A stretch of 64,000 bases of DNA from Aurifilum marmelostoma (lineage: Eukaryota > Ascomycota > Sordariomycetes > Diaporthales > Cryphonectriaceae): contig JAMXSV010000003.1 of assembly GCA_027559495.1 (NCBI GenBank), forward strand, positions 4,464,001 to 4,528,000, in the 5' to 3' direction. The number at the start of each line of letters is the position of its first letter. The first letter of the stretch is position 1. Position numbers and translations under genes: made by a program. Below, in pieces: positions 11,812-22,010 of the stretch. Under the pieces are notes generated by a model, which had not been told where the DNA came from, ran no database searches, and worked only from the letters and a program-made list of their open reading frames with translations.

Positions 11812-12396
11812 ATGCTCACCTCACCCAGGCATAGAAACACCCAGACGGCGGTGCCAGTGCGTGTGGCCCAGAACATGCCCGGCCAACCACTCGCTCAGGA
11901 GAGTGCGTGGGCTCTTGCCCCATCTGAGCAGACCCAGCGCAGCGACCGCCCGTCCTCGGCCGTTCAACAGCACCTGACGGCGGTGCGGTCGCCCCGAGAA
12001 CCAATACCTCCGAGCTCAACGGATCCTCTTCCGGGCAGCGGGCCTCCCACGACCACACAGGCGGTGTCGGACCTCAACAACCCGTCTGTGCAGCCACCAG
12101 TAGTGCAGCGGGCACGGACGCCCCTCCCATCGTCGCGGCCGGTGAACTACACCGGTTCTCGTCTGGCACTACGTCCACGACCTGCTCCACGAAAGGTGGC
12201 TATCAAGTCCTCGACCTGCCAACGGAGAGTATTTTTGCTGCGCCACAGCCTCGATGATGTGTTCGCGCGGAGGAATGCAGAGCGGGTCAGGAGCTTCAGG
12301 ATGCAGGTGTCGCCGCTGGCTCGGCATGAGGAGACTCCAGGAAAAGTTGCGAAGCCTGCACGTGCTGGGAAGAAAGATCATCGTAGTAGTCAGTGA
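11812..12396 (+). CDS. basic, Pro/Ser/Arg-rich hypothetical protein
   Basis: A 194-residue frame. The longer frame starts at 11500, but the ATG at 11812 (CACAATGC, after a CAC-rich leader) fits a fungal start better and begins the biased composition. The protein is rich in Pro, Ser, Gln and Arg up to residue about 130. It then has a basic, more ordered segment with Leu-Arg-His-Ser-Leu-Asp-Asp-Val and Arg-rich helix-like sequence, ending in a Lys/Arg-rich tail. There is no signal peptide, membrane segment or domain I recognise. A nuclear or nucleic-acid-binding role would suit the charge but is only a guess. The frame has no break over 585 bases. Confidence 0.5.
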   Translation: MLTSPRHRNTQTAVPVRVAQNMPGQPLAQESAWALAPSEQTQRSDRPSSAVQQHLTAVRSPREPIPPSSTDPLPGSGPPTTTQAVSDLNNPSVQPPVVQRARTPLPSSRPVNYTGSRLALRPRPAPRKVAIKSSTCQRRVFLLRHSLDDVFARRNAERVRSFRMQVSPLARHEETPGKVAKPARAGKKDHRSSQ

Positions 12397-12807
12397 GGGC
12401 GGCTGTTGGGGTAGGGAAGAATGATGGCGAAGGCTCAGAGGGCGACGGGGGGAAAATGAGAAGGTCAAAAGTGACCAATGAAGTGATGCTGAATTCAAAT
12501 AGCCGGCCGGCTGAGAGGTCTAGTGAGGGAGAATCTGTTCGCCTTGTAAAGGAATTGAAATCGGGGCACAAAGTTACCAAATGGACGTAATGCTGTGTGC
12601 ATATCAACCGGGAATCAATGAAAATGGATACCGGAAAATGAGAAGGTGAGATGAGAATCGGTGTGTGGGAAAAGAAACTCCAGCATAAGCACTATCTTGA
12701 TCAAAATTGTGCCACCAACTATAGCGAGCACATGGTGTTGCTGTTTCTATCATCGATGCAAAATATTTATCGTATATCGTCATGTCTTTCTCTTTAGGTC
12801 GTCGATT

Positions 12808-14538
12808 TCATAGAGAGGGGCCTTCCCAGTTCTCCCTGCGAAGACGTCCAAACCAGGACTGTTTATGTGGAAATGAGATCTGCTTCTCTCCAACAAACCC
12901 ATCGTGTTGTAGGTGCTGAATGAACCTGTTTGACCTATGTCAGCCTCAGAAACCAGCAAAAGCAGGGCCAACCATAACCTTTACGCCTTCCCAATGAACA
13001 TGAGGGCTTCACTGACCTTTCATTATCCACCCTCGGCTCCATACACACACTCGTAGTCCTGTAATCAGCACAGAATATCCAGTGGACCAGTGCGCTCATC
13101 CAGCTCGAAACCTTGCCACGCGCCCACTCCTCACCGACAAAGACATGAATGCCCCGATCGAAGTCGTCGGCATTGATGTACCGACCCAAAACATCCTCCT
13201 TGACCCAGTAAATCTCGAAATAACCAAATGGCACGCCGTCCCACATGGCTATGATCGGAAAGGAATGTTTACTCGCCAGTGCATTGTTCAGGAAGTTGGG
13301 CACATATCCGCCCCAGAACTTTGCGACACGCGGGTTGGATAACCACATCTGCACCAAGACTATGTCGCACAGCGTGGTGAGGTGGCTGTGTGGACCGCTC
13401 TTGTTCTCAGCCGTGGCTGGCGACACGGGCCCCAGGTACGGCACAGGCTTCGGGCTGGACGAGGCCACGCGGAACGACAGGTACTGTCCAACGCTGGGAA
13501 TGTAGCGCGTGTAGAAGACCTCGCCCATGCGTGGAGGCTTGGGCCTCACGGGGTGGCGTGTGTTGTTGCTGAAGGTGTACTGCAGGGGAGCAGGCGGATA
13601 GTAGGTCGGCAGGTGAGAGGAGGAGAAGTACGGCCCGATGGGGAAAGTCGGGCTGGCCATGAGCGTCTGTGGAGGCGGCGCACCAGGAACATCTGCAGTG
13701 AGGTGGAATGCCGGTGAGCTGGTCTGCTGCTGCTGAGATGTAGGGGTGCTTCCATGGTCATGTATCGGGCTTCCGGGCCTCGAGGACACGGGGGACCCGG
13801 GGTGTGAGCTGGCACCCTTGGAGGTCGGCTGGAGGGTGAAGAGGAAGAGGCGCCCGGGGATCTGCCAGAACATCTGCTGCGAGACAAACATATTGGCCCA
13901 CTCGTCGCCTGTGTCGTCCAGAGACAAGCCCACTGCCGAGTCCAAGCTGGCAATCAGGCCCATACGCTCCAGCTTGGGTATCAGATTGCGCCCTCTCAGC
14001 ACACCGTCCCTCTTGACCTTTATGCGCCACTCCCCACGAGGCCTTCCCCTCCACAGCTGTGAGGCTCGAGTTCTCGGTGGGCGGGAGGACTTTGGACGGG
14101 GCGGCCTGGTGGAAGTACCAGTACAGGCTGATCCACAGCATCATGGCGATCTGGCGCGTGGGGGAGGCGGGGGGCCTTGAAGTCTGCAGACGAAGGGTTG
14201 GATATGGAGGATATGTAGAGGGTATCATTCTGGAGGGTTGGCTTCTGGAAGGAGTGGACGTGATGCCGGCTGATGGCGGACGCCTCAAGTCCGTTGCTGT
14301 CGTTTTTGCTGGATGTGCTGGACTTGGAAATGGTCTTCTTGTGGCCGGGCTGGTCGACGACTATAGCATCAGGCTCACTGCCGTCGTCCTCTGTGTGTAT
14401 GACGATGGTCCACCCTGCGGGAAATGGAGACTGGTGGTGCTTGTTGAGCTCGTGACTCTTGAAGAACAGGCCTGCAAAGACAGGCTGGACCGTGAAGGTC
14501 TGCCCGTCTGGCAGGTAGATGGTGGATGGGTTCATCAT
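12808..14538 (-). CDS. sidF: SidF-like hydroxyornithine transacylase, two frame breaks
   Basis: In fungi SidF transfers an anhydromevalonyl group from CoA to N5-hydroxyornithine in the synthesis of fusarinine-type extracellular siderophores. The N-terminus (LPDGQTFTVQPVFAGLFFKS), the SPTRQIAMMLW block and the AlcB/IucB-type acetyltransferase domain (GYFEIYWVKEDVLGRY, then VHWIFCADYRTTSVCMEPR) identify it. A 91-base intron (12926..13016, GTCAGT...ACAG) joins PRVDNER to the terminal exon FIQHLQHDGFVGEKQISFPH, which ends at 12808. The frame shifts twice, each fixed by removing one base: once in G-runs at 14160-14174 (plus strand) and once at the C4 run 14032-14035. Corrected length is 545 residues, longer than the roughly 460 I recall for SidF because of a Ser/Pro/Gly/Gln insert before the catalytic domain. 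Start is the ATG pair at 14538. No other siderophore gene is seen nearby. Confidence 0.85.
12926..13016 (-). other. intron of sidF
   Basis: GTCAGT donor, CTGAC branch-like element near the 3' end and ACAG acceptor. The flanking exons encode contiguous SidF sequence across the junction (DNE-R-FIQHL), which supports the exact borders. Confidence 0.85.
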
Positions 14539-15449
14539 GGTCAAACTCGAAGCAGTGGGTTCTCCAGGTCTCGAGAGGGTGTCTTGCCCAGAAAGAAAAG
14601 AAAGACGAGCAGTTCTGCTGGACGTACTGTATTGTGTTGGTGGCGGTGGTGGGTGGTGTGATGCAGTGAGGGGTTCGCCGTCAGATGCTGTAGCCGTCCC
14701 AGGATGTCATCTCCTCAGTCGAGGCTCAGCTGAGCAGACCTGGCCAACATGGTCTTTCGACTGCTTCCAACAGTCGAAAGTCTGGGCGACAGAGACGACA
14801 TCCGTGAGGGAAAAAGTCTACATGACAGCTGAATTTAACGTCCCGAGCTTGGGTCCTGCTCTCGTGTGTGTATGAAGATCGAGAAGAGGGGTTGGTGGGT
14901 TGGGCAGCGTTGAATAGGCGGGGCAGGGCGGGGTGCTTGCGAGCACGGCGCCGTTATCGTTCGATAGCGTACAGTCATCTACGTAAGGAAATGTGCCAGC
15001 GTCCGCCAGCGCTGGCGGGGGCGTCGTCAGTAGCTTGCCGCGCCTGCCAAGCCTGTTCTAGCGGTGCCACCCGCCTGAAACCCGTCAACCTCAGTGCCTG
15101 GGAAGCCCGGAAAGCTTGCGAACCACAGCGACTGTAATGGTCAGCAGCCCACTATCATGACACAGCTTTAGGCCTCCTCCCTGCAGGCCTACCCTACCCA
15201 AGCACAATCTTCTAGGCGTAATGCGCATTGTACAACACGCTATTGGCTGCTTGGCCACATCGTGCTCATGTAAAAAATACGACTATCAAGCACACCAACC
15301 TGCGAGAGACCCACGGTGGTAATGAGAGAGGGTCGAACGTGGGGGGAAGATGATAGTACTACCGAGGGAGCACTTGACGGCGGGATGATGCCTCGTTACA
15401 GTATCATGTTTACTTCAAGATCAGGCTTGTCTGAGTATAGCATCAGGAT
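14539..15449. other. intergenic region
   Basis: Between two genes on the minus strand. It holds the probable sidF promoter (14539 to about 15000) and the 3' flank of the methyltransferase gene. No further gene is supported. Confidence 0.45.
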
Positions 15450-16685
15450 TCACCTTCGGTTGAAGGGAGCCTTCTCCAAGGCATCGGCCTGGATCCCCCA
15501 GATGTTGTGTCCCAAACGTGTTAGCTCCGGTCCAAAATTATCCATCAGCTCATCAGGATCCAGGCACATGTCCTTGCGAGAAGCGTCATACTGCTCTTCA
15601 CTTGCAAAGGTTGCAAATTTCCAGGCCGCCTTCCACTCTTTCACCGCCGACACCGCCACCAGGTCGTCAACACAGATGTTCTTCGCGATCATGTAAAACG
15701 AGCTACGCTTGGCGTGATCTCGAGGCTTGAAGAGCCGTACCGTAGAGAAGGCCTGAAATGTGCGCACAAGGCACGCGGTATCCCATGCCTCGAGCCTATG
15801 GAGCAGGATCATCATGGTGCCGCCAGGCCGCAGGTGCTCCAGTCCCAGCACGAGCTGTGCCAAGGCCAGCCTGCGTGCCTCGCGCCCCTCGCGGTACGCC
15901 GCCCTGTAAGGCTCATGAGTGCGCAGGACCTGCCCATCACACAGGGCCAGGTCGAAGTGTCGGCCTGGCACAATCTGCAGCGGCAAGAAAGCCGCCGCGT
16001 CTGGGTGGTCAGGAGGGATCTGGTCTGGAATAACGCCCATGTCGGCTGCGAGCATCGTCACATCGAGGGTCTTGATGACCAGGTCCTCGTTCTCGTTACC
16101 CTTTTCTAGCAGTACTTCGTGCCCCCCAATAGAGGGAGGCAGTGTGAAGGCCAGTGCTCTGGCGCCAGGATTGTGTTTGAGTCCCATCTGTAGATATGTG
16201 CCTGGAGCCATGCAACAATCCAGGATTCCTGCCTGCCTGTCTTTGTTGAAGGGACCAGTGTCTGCCGTCCGACCAATCGTGAATGCTCGCGTCGCCAGCT
16301 GCATCTCGTCGGCAATGCGTTGCATCATCTTCATGAAGAATTTCTGCGTCTCCTGGCTGCCCTGATCGGCGTGCCTCTTTCGTTTATCGAAGTACCGATT
16401 GCCTTCCTCGCTCTCCCAGCCCTGTAGAAGATACATTAGGAATGCACGAACATGGAAAATGGGGTGTCGGGAGGGAAGCTTGATAGACGAGAGTTATGAT
16501 ACCTTCCGCCTTATTGTATCCAGCCTGACAAAGACGGGAGAATGCTCCATCAGATATTCCCTGATGCGAATATTCGCGTTCTTGATTGCGTGGCGTTTGC
16601 TGTCGTTGTCGTGGCTCGTAAACGGTTTCTTCTCTGGCACAACATCGCCACTGCCCGTGATGGGGTGTTGATACAAGTTATTCAT
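15450..16685 (-). CDS. FtsJ-like SAM-dependent methyltransferase domain protein
   Basis: The model is complement(join(15450..16421, 16503..16685)), 384 residues; intron 16422..16502 has GTATCA, a CTAAT branch site and TACAG. No frame break is needed. The Rossmann fold is visible: GILDCCMAPGTYLQMGL (SAM-binding motif I, Cys-rich variant) near residues 125-140, FDLALCDGQ for the motif IV strand with Asp, and LRPGGTMMILLHR for the following strand. This pattern matches fungal proteins annotated with an FtsJ-like (RrmJ) domain. In true RrmJ/cap methyltransferases a K-D-K-E tetrad is used. The Asp is present, but His-Arg stands where the second Lys would be, so 2'-O-methyltransferase activity is doubtful. 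The substrate is unknown. A GTGAAT just before the stop could be another donor, but I did not find a convincing further exon. Confidence 0.78.
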
Positions 16686-17810
16686 GATTGCCGAGTGTCT
16701 ATGTGTTCGTATGACTGTTCGGGTTTGTGTCTGTTAGTTGGGCAGGAAAGTTTCTGAGGGGAGAGGCAGGATTCTGCGAAAAGGTGTACAAGTATTTATT
16801 TAATAGTGATTGCTAGGCAACCTCAATACACCTTTTTGGAGATCAGCAAATAGCAGTGGAGTAGGCCTCCTGCATGAGCTCGATCACGTTAAACGAAAAG
16901 AAAAGATGAATGGCTTGATATCACAGCCAAAACAAAAAAAGAAGAGGGGGACGGGGCAAAATGTAATTAGATAATGAACAAGTACTTAGGTGTAGGGTAT
17001 TCACATAATAGACTTCTTTAATCAATTGTTTGGATCCAGGCTTGGTTTCCCAAAGTATACAAATCGTCAATTGTTGGCTTCCAGGTTGCAAGAATGTCTG
17101 TAGGTCTTACACGCAATGCAAATAAACGAACCCCCGGCTTCGTGCGTTGCCAACAGAGCTAGAGTCATCAATTCTCGATTTTTCCCCGCCCGAAAGGCCA
17201 TAGATGCTATCTGTTCACTTCATTTCCAAGGGAGGCGGTTTGGAGACGGATCGCCATGGTCCCTATCATATCCAGGCTTAGTACGACTTGATCCAACACT
17301 CGAAACTGGTTGCTCGTTGCTGAGTTTCGGGAGACAGCAGTGAACCGGAGATGTCTGCGCCACCATTCAGGCAATCCCTTCAACTGGGCCCAAAGATCTA
17401 CCCTTCATCATCACAGCCAACATACTGTGTCAAAGAGCTACAGAAGAGTATGGGCTTAGTTGAAGAATTCCAAACATAATTCAGGATAGAATTGATGTAG
17501 AAGAAAGCCCCTAGAGGTCACCGCTCAAGCGATACGCGTGTGGACACCGGATGAAGGGGGCCCCGGACTGTAATTACAGCCTTGTATAATCGACCCGTAA
17601 ATCTAGGCCGAACGTTATTTAGTCCACCAAACGGGTAGCCTTGATCTCATGCTTCTTGTTGATGGATGACTTTTCGAGTAAATTTTATTATTCCTTTCAG
17701 TACTATAAGCAACGAAATACTAAAGACACGTGAACCTGAGAACGGGGCTTTGAGTTGCATGACAGGCAGCGATATAGACTACTAAATTTACCCGGCGTTA
17801 ACAATAACAC
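16686..17810. other. intergenic region
   Basis: No supported gene. AT-rich with scattered short frames; 16686-16760 is the leader side of the methyltransferase gene. Confidence 0.45.
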
Positions 17811-17898
17811 GGCTCAATGGTCTAGAGGTATGATTCAAGCTTCGGGTCCACTTGACGTAGAATGCTTGAGGTCTCGGGTTCGATTCCCGATTGAGCCC
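17811..17898 (+). tRNA. tRNA-Pro(CGG): tRNA-Pro (CGG) with a 16-base intron
   Basis: Full cloverleaf: acceptor stem GGCTCAA/TTGAGCC, D-arm GTCTAGAGGTATGAT, anticodon stem CAAGC/GCTTG, T-arm TCGGG-TTCGATT-CCCGA, discriminator C. The anticodon loop is TTCGGGT once a 16-base intron at 17847-17862 is removed, directly 3' of position 37 as in eukaryotic tRNA genes. The mature length is 72. A Pol III terminator (six T) follows at 17901-17906. Anticodon CGG reads the Pro codon CCG. Confidence 0.95.
17847..17862 (+). other. tRNA intron
   Basis: Sixteen bases between positions 37 and 38 of the tRNA. The borders can slide by one base because of flanking T. Confidence 0.85.
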
Positions 17899-18358
17899 TG
17901 TTTTTTGGTCGCTGGACGCATGTTCAACTGAATAGTAAATCCCATGTTTCGGTTTTGTTCTTTTCTCTAGTGAAATACTGTTCTTGTTCTCGTTCTTGTA
18001 TGATTCTGTTCTAATAATATCTTGGCGGTATTCCAATTATTCAGGCGGATGCTATGTTGTCGGAAACGCGCTTCGGGAAAACCCCGCAACATGTCAAATT
18101 AATTTCCAGTATGAAATACAAAGGACTTGATCTAGTATTGAAATCTTCATTCGTATGGTTTAGCTAGGAAATGGGAGACACGCTCAAGTCCAACAAATCT
18201 GATTTTCAAATTTTGAGTGGAAATCCAGGTACTCAACGCTAGGATGCAACGAACACTTTCTATGCACATTACTCTGCAGTACCTCAAAGAGAGGTCGCCA
18301 AGCGAGCAAGGAAAATCAGGGATCCGGGCACGCACCTACCGATATTGTTACTGCGCCA
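17899..18358. other. intergenic region
   Basis: Pol III terminator at 17901-17906; otherwise nothing supported. It is the 3' flank of MCU. Confidence 0.5.
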
Positions 18359-20001
18359 TCACTGTCCCTTCTTATTACCCCGTACCATTTCATCCTTGAC
18401 CTGCTTCTCTTGCTCCACCGCCTCGGCCTCGTCGTCTTCATCGTCCTCCTCCTCCTCATCGTCCCTCTGGCCCCTCTTATTCCTCTCCTTCTCGAGGACC
18501 TTCTTGACCTGCTTGGAGTAAGACAGATCTCTCATCTCGTCCCAGTCCACGTCGTATTCGGCGGCTACCGTCTTGATTTCCCGTCGCATCGCGTTGGCTT
18601 CCTGGACGAGCTGCTCCCATCGGTGCATGTCAAAACCCTTGGTCTCGTACAGCGCATTCTGTCGCCTGCTGACCGTGATGTTCATCGCAGCCTTGTAGCT
18701 CAGGTCTCGGCTGATGTAGAGGAACCAGAGATAACCCCCCATGATGGTCGTGAGGCCGACGAGGTAGGTCACAGGCTCCACGAGGTCCCACCCCCACTCT
18801 GTTTGGAAGGTGACATAGTACACCACGCCCCACCATGTCGCGAGCGCGGCGAACCCGCCCTGAGCGAGGCGGTGCGCCGACCTGTGCGCCAGCTCGTCGC
18901 ACTCCTTCTTGATCTTGGCGAGGTGTTCAATCTGCCTGCTCATCCGCCGCAGCCGCATCCTCATGTAATATGTCCGGTCCCTGAACGAGGGCACGCTCAC
19001 GCGCATCTCGAGGTTGTAACCCTCCACCTCGATGGCAAATTCTCTACCCCTTGCCGCGTCTCGGATAAAGTCGCCCATCTCAGTAGAGCTGCTCCAGCGG
19101 ACCCATTTCTTATCTGACTCCGGTGTGGCATCCTGTCCTTCTGCCTCGTGCCCAAGGCCTGAGTAGGCAGCGACATGAGGGTTGCCGTCGGCATCCTCAG
19201 AGAACTCCTTCTGTTGTTGTTGTTGAGGCTTCTTGTCGTCAGATGCATTCTTCGCCCGCGCCTCGTCGCGAGTGGTGGGACTATTCTCGGACGCCGCAGA
19301 GTCCTCAGCGCGGAAGTATATGTTAGGAATTTTCTCCTTGCCATTCTCGATCACAGGCGGGAGCTCGGCCTGCACAAGGCGCTCGACGTAGGACAGCGGC
19401 TGTTGGGGATGAACAAGTAGGGCTAGGGGCTGGATGGAGTCGTTGGGAGAGATGGCGCGGGCGTAGTCGTTGGAGTTATTATTCTCTTTGTCTTTCTCGA
19501 CGCGTATCGGAAGGGGGGAGAATGAGTTTGAGGAGTCTTGTCGGTGTCGTCAGGAGTTTGCCTACAAAAGAGAGCAGACCAGAGTAAGCAAAGTAGTTCA
19601 CGACGCGTCCTTCCCGCCGTGGGGAAAGCACTACACCGTGCTCTGAGACGCTTCAACTCACCTTTGGTATCTGGATTACGTGTTAGAGGTTGCTCAGCCG
19701 GGGGCTTGTCTGCGTCTTCCCGGAGCCATGGTCTCTTGACCTGGTTTTGCTTGACCCTCACCTCCTGTTCCTCCTGGTCTAAGCCCTTCTGATTCAGCTG
19801 CTGTGCCTTCTTATCGTACCCCTCCTCCTGCCTCGCCTTGGAGGAGCTGATTGTTCGTATTGAAGTCGCCAAGCTTACGGCAGCTGGTACGTATCTGGGT
19901 ATCGTGGCCGTCCTCAAGGCGAGTGAGGGCGTTGAGGTCGACACAGGTCCCGCGAGCCTGGCCAGACGGCGGCACGGGAGGCGACGCAACACAGAACTCA
20001 T
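18359..20001 (-). CDS. mcu: mitochondrial calcium uniporter, one frame break
   Basis: This is the pore protein of the inner mitochondrial membrane that carries Ca2+ into the matrix. The filter WDLVEP (residues about 371-376) lies between two hydrophobic segments (GGFAALATWWGVVYYVTF and TYLVGLTTIMGGYLWFLYI), with the expected coiled coils before and after. An Arg-rich N-terminus serves as matrix targeting signal. The C-terminus is strongly acidic (runs of Asp/Glu) and then Lys-rich. The model is complement(join(18359..19561, 19662..20001)), with intron 19562..19661 (GTGAGT...TTGTAG). The second exon begins GKLLTTPTRLLKLIL, as in fungal MCU. The frame then breaks in a run of six G (plus strand 19513-19518). 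Deleting one base gives LPLPIRVEKDKE and a continuous 513-residue protein. Fungal MCU can conduct without EMRE; no MICU-like gene is visible here. Confidence 0.92.
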
Positions 20002-20705
20002 TTCGGGTTCAGTGGCCACAGTGGAACAGTCTGCGCAGCCTGGAGACTTGGAACATTGTCCAGGTCTCTGGAATGATCTCAAATAAGGCCATCGCGCAGA
20101 AAACCTGAGGAGTGATCGCGTGTGCTGGAAGCCGGAGGTTTTATTCCCAGTACGCTGGGACGTGCCTGAGCTTGACGTCATTTGGGGACCGGCCCCTGTA
20201 ATTCCATCCACTACTGTGGTATAACATTGGTATAGGGGGGTGGGCCCTACGTAGTGTTTACAGCACTCCGTAGTGTATACAGGCACGTCACTTGCTCTCC
20301 ACCGCCCTAATCTGGGACCTCACGTCAACAATACATCAATCTTGACATAGTACAACACCACCATCTCCTCCTCCCCCCTCCTGCATCACAACAAATCACC
20401 ACACAAGAAACACCATGGCAGATCATACCGACACTCGCCTTATGGCTCATTTGTATGCTGATGAAAGCAATAGGGAGGCGTCATGCCAAATGATTGTCGT
20501 CATCGCTTGATCTGCCCAGCGACATTCCCTTCAACAAACAGCATAAAAAGGCACGAGCAGCTGACCAGCCTATTGAGCTGCCGTTGTTACACGTCATGGT
20601 TGGAACTTTGAAGCCTGTACTCCGGAACACACCACCTGGGTCATGCTTCGTAGATGGAGTCGACGTCTTCGCGATGGCCTTAGGGCCAGGCGAGCCGAAC
20701 GGGTC
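20002..20705. other. intergenic region, MCU promoter side
   Basis: 20200-20300 contains TATAA-like elements on the plus strand. A short frame from the ATG at 20415 ends after about 33 codons and is not supported as a gene. Confidence 0.45.
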
Positions 20706-22010
20706 CTAGGTCGCGTACGCATAGTAGAGGTAGTGCTTGCCGTAGCCATCGCCGGAGTCACCCGCGTACACATCCCAGTCTGTTCGGTTCTGCATGTTGG
20801 GTAGCGCGTTGGTTCCGCTGCCCGCTCCCTTGTCCTCTCCTCATTCCAAGTGAAGAACTTCATTCACCCATCAAGCGCAGCGTCGAGGCACGTGTCGCTC
20901 CCGCCCAATGCGGCTTCATATTGCACGATTAGGTGGTCCCAAAGGCTGAAATATACAGACCATGTAGAACTTACTGGTGGCTTTCATGGTCTTGATTGGT
21001 TCGTCGACAGCTTTTTTACAGTAGGGCTGTAGGACGTCGTCTTCATGCACACTTACCAGTGCTGTTAGTTGACGGACTCCGCTGCGCACTGAGCGGGGAA
21101 TGGCACACCAAACTTGATGGCCAGGCCTTGTGATATACTGTTGGATCCGATTTACGACCCATGAAGCACCTCCACGGATTTCAAATGAGCAATTATTGTC
21201 GACTACGACCATCAAGCCAACCGAGACAGCTTGAGCTCTTGTAGCTTGGCAACTCACCAGAGTCACAATGTTGCACTTACGGATCGGTAGCGGTTCATGC
21301 GGTTCGCATACTCTGTCGTATTGGGCAAGATACCTTGTTAGCCGGGCTAGATGTCGATGCCAGGGCCGAGCACTAATCAAGGGTTCGATCAGCATCGCAA
21401 TTCGTAAACTATGGCACAGCCGAATGCCGACTATGGGAAGGCGGGGAAACGAGCAGGGGAGGAGGCGAGAAAGCTTTCACAGGCATCTGACAGGTGCTCC
21501 GGCGGGCGCTTCGCTCCTGGTTCATGGGCCTTCAAATGATTATAGATTGCAGGTAAAAGGTTTCGCGGCTGCATCTCCCGGCGTTCAGCGTGGCAAACAA
21601 CATGACGAAGCACGCCCAGGCGAGACAGGACAATATACACGCCTCGGGATTCCTTCTCTTCCCATCCTCATGGATCCTCTGCGGCGGACCCCGCTCTTTG
21701 GGCTGCCAGCTTGGCCGCGAAGAGGGTGTGTGTGAACGGAGCGTGTTGATGTACCCCAATAGCAGGACCTAGAGATGGCGTTTATCGAGTTGAAGCCTGA
21801 GAGTCATGGCTGCAGATCATCATCGAGAACTGACCAGGAGACAATGTGGAATCAAGGACAGAAGGATGTGCCGACTCTTCTCCAGTAGGATCTAACAGAA
21901 CGCTTTCCGGTAGTCCGTGGTTGTTGGGGTTTGGAATACAACACAGTCAACTGGGTCCTCTCCGATTGGGGCGTGACAGCCAGATGTCGATGTGCCTTGC
22001 CACCATGCCT
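20706..22010 (-). pseudogene. broken gene for an unidentified, probably secreted, Cys-containing protein
   Basis: Several stretches on the minus strand read like real protein but lie in different frames. In order they are: about 22008-21893 with Cys-His-Ala-Pro-Ile-Gly and DCVVFQTPTTTDYRKAFC; about 21155-21068 (SISQGLAIKFGVPFPAQC); about 21036-20974 (PYCKKAVDEPIKTMKAT); about 20944-20865 (LWDHLIVQYEAALGG and a Cys); and 20834-20706 (TDWDVYAGDSGDGYGKHYL, ending YYAYAT and a stop). Some changes of frame could be short introns, since GTAAGT sites occur at about 21281 and 21055. Others look like one surplus A. I do not recognise the family. It could be a decayed gene or an intact one damaged by sequence errors. 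Confidence 0.4.

Noticed and set aside
20415..20516. Short frame starting ATGGCAGATCATACC with a good start context
   Set aside because: Ends after about 33 codons and no splice continuation with coding character was found.
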